45,802 nucleotides of DNA from Pleurobrachia bachei (lineage: Eukaryota; Ctenophora; Tentaculata; Cydippida; Pleurobrachiidae): assembly GCA_000695325.1 (NCBI GenBank), contig AVPN01000250.1, positions 16,398 to 62,199 of the forward strand, read 5' to 3'. The position numbers were made by a program, and so were the translations under genes. Shown here piece by piece: positions 1-10,600 of the stretch. Under the pieces are notes generated by a model. That model ran no database searches. It was not told where the DNA came from and was given only the letters and a program-made list of their open reading frames with translations. How positions within the stretch are numbered: position 1 is the stretch's first letter; every line of letters starts with the position of its first letter.

Positions 1-1315
1 GGAAAGAGGATGTATACCTTGTAGCCTTGGCACGTATGCCACTAGCATTAATGATGATTCCAGGAACTCGGACAAGCCTGGACATGTGATCACTTTTCAG
101 ATCTCTGATACATGTTGGGGACATGTCTGAGATGAGCCGCACATGGATATCCTCCACCTGAGATATAGGAGAGATATATTATATATAATAATGGAGTTAG
201 ATCATAGATATACTGGCAAGCATAACAGAGATATAATAGTTAATACTGGAGTATGGTAAAAATGGAGGGATATACCCGACGAAGGGCCGTAAATAATATT
301 TTAAGACATGATTAATTTTGAATTGTTCATACTTTTATTTATAGAGGGCGGAAGACGGTGTCAAGCGACTCAAGATTAATTAAACTAATTAATCTAATTA
401 ATATTAATTACCCCTTCCTCCTCCTCAGGTCGTGGTCTTGTTATCTCATCAGCCACCTCCTTAGCAGCCTTCTCAAACTGCAGAGAAATGTAAACTTGGT
501 AATATGATTTATGAATCAAGAAATGTTTAAGTTGATATGATCAACGGATCAAGAAATGTAATTCAAAATTATCTGATCAACAATCCGATAAGTTTTTGTG
601 CAACTTACCAGAAGGAGAAGGGTGGTGGGAGACTTGAAAAGACTTACCAGAGGGAGAAAGGTGGTGGGAGACTTGATAAGCTTGTCAGCTAGCACCTCAT
701 TAAAACTGGCCAGATCAGTAAGTGAAACTGTCAGGTTGTATTGACCTAGAATATACTGTCGCTTCAACTCATCCCTGGAAATATGGTGTAGATTATAGTT
801 GAGTGGTTGCAGAGTTCAGGTGGATCAACTGACACCAACGCCCCTGACACCAGAAACCGACCGACACAAGTAAACAACCAATCAAAACTCGTCATTTAGG
901 TCACCTGACTGGTTATCAGCCAGTCAGGGACCAGTATTTCCTGATTAGGTCGGTTCCTGACCATGTTCTCACCTGTAGGTAAAGATGTTGTCTACGTCGT
1001 GAAACTCCCTGATAAAGTCCTTGTAGAGTCGCTGGATATTCAGGAGGTTGTTATTGTCATCCACTGGGGGGAGAATTAGAGTTAGAATTGGAGAGGGGTG
1101 GGGGATTTGTTGGACAAACAGTACAAGCTGGACAATATCATAACAGAATGAGTGTAGCTGCCACAGGTGGAACAATACAATGTTTCCCTATTACCCCCCC
1201 ACCCCGCCCCCCGTTCGACTGGTTTAAAATCTAAACATTACTTACCTCCCATCAGAGGTGCTCCAAGGGAGTCACTGTAGTAGACCTGGGCCTCATCAAA
1301 ACCTGTTGCTGCCAT
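1..1315 (-). CDS. MCM5: MCM5, replicative helicase subunit (N-terminal part, cut by window edge)
   Basis: MCM5 is one of six subunits of the MCM2-7 hexamer that is loaded at origins and unwinds DNA in S phase. Five exons are visible: 1315-1246, 1063-973, 774-648, 477-412 and 157-18, all with GT/AG borders and matching phases. The ATG at 1315-1313 opens [18 protein letters not shown], which aligns with the start of animal MCM5. Later exons give [39 protein letters not shown] and [16 protein letters not shown], all diagnostic of the MCM5 N-terminal domain (MCM_N and start of the OB fold). About 164 residues are present; the zinc ribbon and AAA+ ATPase lie beyond the left edge. Exon 3 has two possible donors because its end is tandemly duplicated. 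The gene starts 340 bp after the KIF4 stop on the same strand. Identification is certain; intron borders were read by eye. Confidence 0.93.
610..687 (-). repeat. 39 bp tandem duplication of the MCM5 exon 3 end including its splice donor
   Basis: Two adjacent 39 bp units (about 610-648 and 649-687) both carry AAGTCTCCCACCACC on the minus strand. The exon can stop at 648 (CTG|GTAAGTCT) or at 609 (CTG|GTAAGTTG). The length is a multiple of three, so use of the distal donor adds 13 residues ([13 protein letters not shown]) in frame. Other MCM5 proteins lack such an insert here, so the proximal donor is the likely original. Confidence 0.8.
858..964 (+). repeat. Introner-like short repeat, copy in MCM5 intron 2
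   Basis: This copy has ACCAATCA near one end, then GGTCACCTGACTGGTTATC, AGCCAGTCAGGGACCAGTA and TTTCCTGATTAGGTCGGTT. It lies just inside the donor of the 198 bp MCM5 intron 2 (972-775), beginning about 8 bp from the GT. The same sequence recurs in KIF4, FEN1 and HAP2 introns. Ends are imperfect inverted repeats (ACCAATCA against TGATTAGGT). No coding capacity. Confidence 0.8.
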
Positions 1316-1654
1316 GGCTATACATCATTAGGGGGGAGGATTTTGTCAGTAATATTACATAGATGGGGATCGATGGGGTATAAACTGTAAAGAATATGTA
1401 TTAGGGGGGGTATTATCAGTTATAATACAGGGGGAGGGGTTTAAATATTTACTTTATGCAAGAAAAATCAGCAGCTGCAAGATGAACTTGATAAACTAGA
1501 TAAAGATGACCAATCATGCCAAGATAAGACGCTTTTTCACTTAAATATATCACTTGACTCAAGAAAGACAGTCTATAGATCGTTATATTATCACCACTCT
1601 TTAGTCGCTTGACACTGTGTCGATCCGTGTATGAACAAATCATCACCACTTTCA
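1316..1654. other. Intergenic spacer between KIF4 stop and MCM5 start
   Basis: A 339 bp gap holding the MCM5 5' flank and the KIF4 3' UTR. I see no ORF with family similarity, no TATA box at a convincing distance and no clear AATAAA for KIF4 on the minus strand. G-runs (GGGGGGGAGG type) occur around 1330-1440. The short distance between co-oriented genes leaves little room for a promoter. Confidence 0.5.
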
Positions 1655-4600
1655 TCAAAACTTTAGTTTCTTCCTACTCGAATCCCCGTCAGTAAAAGAC
1701 AGCTCAAAATCACTCTCCTCTTCGCTCACCAACTCCAACAACTGGGGCTTCCTCTTTCCCTGTGGTTTGACAATGTTGTTAATGAGTTACGAAGTTGAGA
1801 AGTGAATTGATATCACTATCAGTAACAGAGACATAACAATTTGTTTTCCGGTACTAGGATAAAGTTGAGCGAGGACTTTAAATATCTTGGATCATGGGTA
1901 AGGGACTCTGAAGACTGAAAGGGACATTAAGGTTAGAAAGGGTAAGGCATGGAATGCGTGTCACGGACTTAGGACTGTTTGGAATTCGAAACTCAACGAT
2001 AAGATCAAGGCTAGACTCTTTGTAGCAACAGTTGAAACAGTTCTCTTGTACGGGTGCGAAAGCTGGACGCTCACCAAGGACATGGAAAGGAGTCTTAACG
2101 GTACCTACACGAGGATGCTACGGATGGCACTAAATAAAAACCATTACCTCCTTCAAATGAGCAATGCCACGCTGTACGGTATCAGAAAATAGCGGAAAGG
2201 AGACTCCGACTAGCCACTCTAGCGCCCTACCTGTTTATTATTGTCCTTGATTATTGTATGCGAACAGCACTGGAGAGGCACCCTGATATCGGATTCACAC
2301 TGAAGCCAGCCCGGAGTAGAAGAGTACGAGCGGAGAGGGTTACTGACACAGACTTTGCTGATGATGTAGCTCTCTTAGCAGACTCAGTGGAAGATCTTGG
2401 CGTTATCATGCGGGAGGTAGAGAGTGTCTGTAAGGAGGTGGGTCTCGAGATAAACCGGGCTAAGACAGAGTTCATGGTTGAGGGCATACCAGACCCCGGT
2501 CCTCTCCACAGTATTGATGGTACTAGGATAAAGCTGAGTGAGGATTTTAAATATCTTGGATCGTGGGTTAGGGACTCAAAGAGGGACATTAAGGTTAGAA
2601 AGGCTAAGGCGTGGAATGCGTGTCACGGGCTTAAGACTGTTTGGAATTCAAAGCTGAACGACAAGATCAAGGCCAGACTCTTTGTAGCAACGGTTGAAAC
2701 AGTCCTTTTGTACGGGTGCGAAAGCTGGACACTTACCAAAGACATGGAAAGGAGTCTTAACGGTACCTACACGAGGATGCTACGGATGGCACTAAATAAA
2801 AACCATTACCTCCTTCAAATGAGCAATGCCACGCTGTACGGTATCAGAAAATAGCGGAAAGGAGACTCCGACTAGCCGCTCACGCTGTGCGTCATCCTGA
2901 ACTTACCCCCAACAAGGTCATACTCTGGGAGCCTCTCCATGGAAATTCCAGGCGAGGGAGACCAAAGCAGACCTTTGTGGATGTACTCAGGCGGGACACG
3001 GGACTCAGGGAGACCTCCGAGATAGCTACTGTTATGTCTGATCGTGACGGGTGGAGAAGTGTTATTCATGGAGTTCGGAAATACCACACGTGGAATCCGC
3101 CCTAAGTCAAGTAAGTCAAGGCTCTCGGTACCCCGATAGATCACTGTTAGTGGAACGCGATCTATTCTCGTGTAACAGAGACATATATATAACTTGAGGT
3201 TAAATCACACGATGCTTGGTTACAATACCTGGTTATTCTCTTTGTTCTCATCGTCATCTTCTCCGTGTCGGAATCGGTTTCGGCATTTTTCAGGGAGACA
3301 GTTGCACCGTGCACTGCATTTACCTTCGATCTTTACACAACCACATGACTGAAGAAGGGGGTCAGTTTCATACACGAAGTGGGAAAAGGGATTAGAATTA
3401 TTGGATATAGGAGACAGGGGGAGAGAAAAGAAGATATAAGAAAAAGATTTGAGAATACACCTACCTTTGTTGAACAAGTCCCTTTACACCCACAAGCCCT
3501 AATTGAGGGATCCCCACCAATAGTCCGAGTCTTCCGTGCCCGCTTTCTAATGGCTTTCTTTACACTGTGGGGTGTTTTGAGACCAACACTCTCCAATTCC
3601 TGGGGGATAGGGTGGGGGAATAGGTCGTATCGGGTCGGGTGATTTAGTTATAAGTACAATCCGTGTTTTTGCATCTTTGTAGTTTTACAGTACAGATAAT
3701 TAATCTAGATTTGATTTGTTCAAACCCTGAGTACGGGGAAGGAGGGTCGAACAAGGCACATCTAGAAATCTAGAAAAAAAAACTCCGATTGGATAAATTA
3801 ACCTATACAGAATAAAATTCCTAGAAATATGACCGAAGTAATTTGAAAAAGTTAACTACTTACCTCCACAATGTGTTTGTTGGTCTCATACCAGTCCATA
3901 TCAGCACTCTCATCCCCCACTAAACTACCCTCCCCCTCTTCCTCATCACTTGTGAGTGTCAGTGAGGTTTTACGAAGTAGCTTCTTACGGAGGACTTCAG
4001 CTGCCTTGACCCCAATGGGTTGGTTGCTTCTGAGGGTTTTAAGTCGCTGATTCTGCATCTCAAGAGATCTGATCGTCATCTGAGAATATGGGGGAGGAGT
4101 TAGTAAACATCCCAAGTCACAAACGGGCCGATTGTCTCATGAGCGCTCATGAGTGTACCATGAGTGCTCATGATATACCCATAATACACTCATGAGCGCT
4201 CATTAGATAAACGGATACGTTCTTCCTGCTTACCAAACAAACAGACAGACAAACAAACAGACACGAAATTGAATTTTCCCGGGTAAAACTGAGCTGCGCG
4301 CGAAAACATGGGGTACTTTGTTCAGGTATCAACTTGCCGCGCGTTGCGTCAATGAGGACAGACTGTAGAAGCGCCAAATATTCAATACATCCACACGAAT
4401 ACATTTTGGACCATATTCATTATTATTTATTCACCCCCCTATCCGGATATTCACTACATCCACACGAATCATACATTTGGACAACACTGCATTAATGATA
4501 ATAATTATGACTAAGCAACTCACCTGGAACTCATTTCTCAGAGACAACTCCTTCTCGTCTGATTCTCGTTTAAATTCATCAAAGTTAACTTCTACCGCAG

Positions 4601-7600
4601 CTAACTCTTGTTGAACCAACGTTTTGGAGTTTTCTGGGTAGAGGGGGAGGTGGTTCACAATTCAAGAATCCGGTAGTAATTAACACAGTGATATAATAAT
4701 TTCTATCCTACATAATTTCTCAAACATTTTCTCAAAATTTGGTGAAGGGTTAACATGATTAACACATTATGATGTCCAGCCCAACCCAACCCCACCCCAA
4801 CATTTCTCCAATGCATACCTTCTTCCTCTAGTTCACGTTGTAAGGCCCGCTCTCTCAGCTGACCCTCTACCACAGTGCTACACAACCACTTGACGCCCGT
4901 TTTACAATCTCCCATGTTAGTGAGCTGCTTGAAGATATCATTCTTGGTCGAGGAATGCTGCGGGGTAGAATTAATTAATGATTTAATTATGTAATAGGAA
5001 TGCTGCGGGGTTAAATTATTGATTGATTAATTAATAAGTTACTAAATTAGTTATTATTAAGTTAATTAATAAGTTAATCAAATGGTTAATTACTGGTCAG
5101 TTAGTTATTTATTTTGTTAATTAAACAATCAATTAACTATTTAAACCTAACATCTATCAGTAAACCTTATCATGTTTTACTATCTCTGTCTGTAGGGATG
5201 ATATCTGTTGAGACTTAAACTTTATCTGCTGCTTCACGTCTGCTATGTCAGCTCGCACAGAATCTACCAGGAGACGACATGCGTTTTAGCAGGGTCTGTC
5301 ACGGATACCGTGCCTGCTAGTCGTTTGCGCGCTCACGCGATCCGCCAACACCCAGGAAATCACTAACACGCTTGCTGGTCAGCTGCAAACTAGAACCATA
5401 CAGTTACCTGAGAGGGGTAGTTGGTTCAGTGCAACCAGACTACTGTTTAGATGTTTCCTTTGCTCCATAAACATTGTAATAGCTTCACGGGCCACTTCAG
5501 TAGTCAGAATCACCTCTATGTGACCCTGCAGGAAGTTAGTTGTTTGAATTCAATATTAATTAGTTGACAAGTTAATTAGATGTGACCCTAGAGACTTGAG
5601 CTGCCACGAAAAGGAGCTTAAAAATAATCCAAACTTTAACCCTTAAATTTATAATTTATAAATTATATGTACCTTCAAAAGAGATTTGATGTCCAAAGAT
5701 TTCCCAGGTCCTACTCTCTTCGCAAGAGATTTCTGCTGTTTATCGATTGTATCTTTCAGCCGTTTATTGATCAACTGAACTTCCTCGTATCGTTTCTTCA
5801 TGACATTTGCATTCCTCTGTTGTGCGGCCGCTTGCTTGTGGAGATCGGCCCTTTTTCTCTCTTCAAACCTTTTTAACTGGAGTAGGAGGGTTTGGGGGTA
5901 AATCGGAAATTGGCAAAACCATAATATGGGTTAAGAGATAGATGCTGATATGAGAGAGTGATAGATAAATACAAAGAGATAGTATTGTCACAGTACCTGG
6001 GTGACCTGATTTAATACCAATATATCGTTGTTTACCTGAGTGACTTCTCTATTCTTGGCAGATTTAAAAGCAGCAAACTTTTTATTTTGTGCTCTCATAT
6101 CCTTCAGTAGATCCACCCGGGTCTTCTTCATTTCACGGATCTCTTTCGTGAGCTTTTGCATCTCTTCTTGGTTCCCTGTAAAGAAGATAAAGATAGATAA
6201 AAATAAGAGAGGGATAGGCTATTATATAGGGCCTGCGCCTTGTATAGCTAGACTCTGTTTCGCACGGCCCGCCATCGAAACACAAATGTAAAGGAGGGTT
6301 AGAACTTGCCTTGTTCGACCCTCCTTCCCCTCTCAAACAAACAAGTTAGAACATAAAAACATGACCAGGGAGGGGAAGAAAAGTTAACAATGAGTTAATA
6401 ACAGTCCCTCTGCCCACTAGTGGAATTGGCACGTACCTACTCTGATTTTTAGTAGTTTTTCACTCTCCTTACACTTCGATTTCAGTGCAGAAATTTGATT
6501 TTGAAGTTTCTTCAGGGCATCTGTCGACTGCTCAATCTCTGTTGTTCTGGACGGTCCTGGGGAAAAACAACCAATCAGAACTGGTTATTTAGGTCACGTG
6601 ACTTGGTTATCAGCCAATCAGGGACTAGTATTTCCTGATTTGGTCGGTTGTTACCTACCTCCTTTTTCTAGATCAGTTATTTTCGTCTCTAGTTCTGTCT
6701 TGCTCTTGGTGAGATCTTCTATTTGTGCGGTTAGGCTTACCACATTTTGTTGATATTGCTCCTGTAGATAGAATTCTAATCAGAACTCGTTATTTAGGTC
6801 ATGTGACTGGTTATCAGCCAATCAGGATCCAGTATTTCCTGATTCGAACTGATTACTTTCTTACCCTGAGAATTGAGAAAGTTTCCTCGTTCTGTTGCAT
6901 TGATTTTACAAACTGTTCCCTACCGTTCAGTCTCTCAGATAACTCCTGCAAACCAAAATCATGGTTACATACAAGTTCATAAATATCAGACAAACAATCA
7001 TGGACCGAAAGAGATTAGAGTGGCCAAAAATATAATTAATTAGTCAACTATAATTGTCTAATTACCAACCTGGAGCTCTTCCCCAATTTCCCTTCTCCTG
7101 CTATCAGCCAACACTGCCTGTTCTACGTCATCAGATCCCTCACCAATATTGGGAATACTGGTGTCACCAACTGAACTCTCATCAAGCGATATGTCCTTCT
7201 GGGAGCGAGGGGGGTGTAACTTTATTGCTTCTAAGTTAATGGTGCTGGTGGACTGTTATGTTCTAAGTTCTAACCCTCGCTTACAGAGTCTAGATAGGCA
7301 AGTAGTGCAGTGGAGGGATGATCAAAGAATCAGAGAGATTAATCCTCATGATAGAAACTCACCACAGTCACGCCTGATTGTTGCATCTCGGTTAGAATAT
7401 CCCGAAGTTTATCTCGCTCAATCTGTGTAATGGCCAACAACTCCGCCATCCGTGTTAGTTTATCGGTGCTGTCTCGCTCTGTACACCTGCAAAGGTGGGG
7501 TGGGTTTTAGACATCTACCTCGACTAAACTTAACTCCAAAACGGTTTTGGCAAAACCACGTCAACAATCTCCGAGTATGCTGTATTGTGTGTTAAACTCC

Positions 7601-10600
7601 GATCTGTAAAGTGGGTTCACTTACCGTAGTTGGGATATCAGCCCCTCCATCTTATTTTGCAGTGTCTCATTCTCAGACCTGAGTCGCTGTAGCTCCCTCA
7701 TGTCAAGACCACTTCCCTCTGTCACTTGTGCAGCCTTCATCTCAGCCAACTCTTCTCTCAGCCTGGGTGGGGGTGGATATATGAATGAATGGAGGGGTTG
7801 TAGGGGCTTCTCTTCTGGTCGGCTGGATCTCGGTCGCCTCCTCCCGGTCGGTGTTCAAGCACTAGCATGATGGTTAAGGAGAGTTGACGACGCACGAGAT
7901 GAGGGGATTCAATTTAATATACCTTATAAGTTCAGCAACCCGAGGATCGCGGTTCACCACCGCCTTATTCTTTATTTTCCTGGCCCGGTCCGCATAACGT
8001 AGAGTGTTCAGTGTTTCTTCTAGATTACTGTCGGCTGGGGAACAGCACGCTATCATCAATGTTTCACTGTTACCACCTATGTAATGATGTTTTAGTATTT
8101 AGTAACCAGGGCTGAGGCCTGAGGGAGTTTATTTGTTCATACTCCGCACTCCGCAGTTTTAGAATAAAAAAGAAAGACAATTCAAAAGTTTATCCGAGAA
8201 CCAACCTAGTGAATCCTGTAGTAGTCGAGTTATTTTGCTGTCCCTGTAGGGGACATATCCCGTTTTCCTATCTGGATCACCCAATGCGCTGATTACGTTT
8301 CCTAATGCCAGCAAACCCTTGTTGATATTGATCCCCTCCTTCAGTCTCTCTCCTAGAAAAGATCGCTGGTTATTTCTCTTTGAGAAAAAAAACAACAACA
8401 AAAGTATGATACCTCTGCTTGATTACCTACAACTATGGCTAATGCAACTATGGCTAAAAGAATCTATTAGCCATAGATGTATGCAACTATGGCTAAAAGA
8501 TTCTTTTAGCCATATAATATGCATACAACTATGGCTAAAAGAAATGTGATCTGATTAGGTTCTATTAGCCATAGCTAATGAGAGTGAGAGGGACGTCAGA
8601 GGGGCATGAGAGGGGCATGGGAGGGGCATGAGAGGGGCATGACAGTACCTGGGTGACCTGATTTAATACCAATATATCGTTGTTTACCTGAGTGACTTCT
8701 CTATTCTTGGCAGATTTAAAAGCAGCAAACTTTTTATTTTGTGCTCTCATATCCTTCAGTAGATCCACCCGGGTCTTCTTCATTTCACGGATCTCTTTCG
8801 TGAGCTTTTGCATCTCTTCTTGGTTCCCTGTAAAGAAGATAAAGATAGATAAAAATAAGAGAGGGATAGGCTATTATATAGGGCCTGCGCCTTGTATAGC
8901 TAGACTCTGTTTCGCACGGCCCGCCATCGAAACACAAATGTAAAGGAGGGTTAGAACTTGCCTTGTTCGACCCTCCTTCCCCTCTCAAACAAACAAGTTA
9001 GAACATAAAAACATGACCAGGGAGGGGAAGAAAAGTTAACAATGAGTTAATAACAGTCCCTCTGCCCACTAGTGGAATTGGCACGTCCCTACTCTGATTT
9101 TTAGTAGTTTTTCACTCTCCTTACACTTCGATTTCAGTGCAGAAATTTGATTTTGAAGTTTCTTCAGGGCATCTGTCGACTGCTCAATCTCTGTTGTTCT
9201 GGACGGTCCTGGGGAAAAACAACCAATCAGAACTGGTTATTTAGGTCACGTGACTTGGTTATCAGCCAATCAGGGACTAGTATTTCCTGATTTGGTCGGT
9301 TGTTACCTACCTCCTTTTTCTAGATCAGTTATTTTCGTCTCTAGTTCTGTCTTGCTCTTGGTGAGATCTTCTATTTGTGCGGTTAGGCTTACCACATTTT
9401 GTTGATATTGCTCCTGTAGATAGAATTCTAATCAGAACTCGTTATTTAGGTCATGTGACTGGTTATCAGCCAATCAGGATCCAGTATTTCCTGATTCGAA
9501 CTGATTACTTTCTTACCCTGAGAATTGAGAAAGTTTCCTCGTTCTGTTGCATTGATTTTACAAACTGTTCCCTACCGTTCAGTCTCTCAGATAACTCCTG
9601 CAAACCAAAATCATGGTTACATACAAGTTCATAAATATCAGACAAACAATCATGGACCGAAAGAGATTAGAGTGGCCAAAAATATAATTAATTAGTCAAC
9701 TATAATTGTCTAATTACCAACCTGGAGCTCTTCCCCAATTTCCCTTCTCCTGCTATCAGCCAACACTGCCTGTTCTACGTCATCAGATCCCTCACCAATA
9801 TTGGGAATACTGGTGTCACCAACTGAACTCTCATCAAGCGATATGTCCTTCTGGGAGCGAGGGGGGTGTAACTTTATTGCTTCTAAGTTAATGGTGCTGG
9901 TGGACTGTTATGTTCTAAGTTCTAACCCTCGCTTACAGAGTCTAGATAGGCAAGTAGTGCAGTGGAGGGATGATCAAAGAATCAGAGAGATTAATCCTCA
10001 TGATAGAAACTCACCACAGTCACGCCTGATTGTTGCAGCTCGGTTAGAATATCCCGAAGTTTATCTCGCTCAATCTGTGTAACGGCCAACAACTCCGCCA
10101 TCCGTGTTAGTTTATCGGTGCTGTCTCGCTCTGTACACCTGCAAAGGTGGGGTGGGTTTTAGACATCTACCTCGACTAAACTTAACTCCAAAACGGTTTT
10201 GGCAAAACCACGTCAACAATCTCCGAGTATGCTGTATTGTGTGTTAAACTCCGATCTGTAAAGTGGGTTCACTTACCGTAGTTGGGATATCAGCCCCTCC
10301 ATCTTATTTTGCAGTGTCTCATTCTCAGACCTGAGTCGCTGTAGCTCCCTCATGTCAAGACCACTTCCCTCTGTCACTTGTGCAGCCTTCATCTCAGCCA
10401 ACTCTTCTCTCAGCCTGGGTGGGGGTGGAGATATGAATGAATGGAGGGGTTGTAGGGGCTTCTCTTCTGGTCGGCTGGATCTCGGTCGCCTCCTCCCGGT
10501 CGGTGTTCAAGCACTAGCATGATGGTTAAGGAGAGTTGACGACGCACGAGATGAGGGGATTCAATTTAATATACCTTATAAGTTCAGCAACCCGAGGATC

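Larger units (their letters stand above)
5991..8504 (+). repeat. 2514 bp tandem block, copy 1 (KIF4 exons)
   Basis: Matches 8643-11156 with only about four substitutions noticed (for example at 6435, 7385, 7430 and near 7786). It contains KIF4 exons on the minus strand from the [10 protein letters not shown] motor exon (to 8206) through the [15 protein letters not shown] exon (8076-7923) and the coiled-coil exons down to 6175-6036. Near identity means the duplication is very young, or is an assembly duplicate of two haplotypes. Confidence 0.95.

Noticed and set aside
2251-2589. Long minus-strand ORF across the LINE
   Set aside because: It is the antisense of the reverse-transcriptase frame; only the plus strand has FADDVALL and the other RT motifs.
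4168-4404. 78-codon minus-strand ORF in a KIF4 intron
   Set aside because: Composed of palindromic repeat and simple CAAACAGACAGA sequence; no coding evidence.
7149-7430. 93-codon plus-strand ORF in KIF4 (and its copy at 9801-10082)
   Set aside because: Shadow of two KIF4 coiled-coil exons on the minus strand plus intron; no family resemblance of its own.
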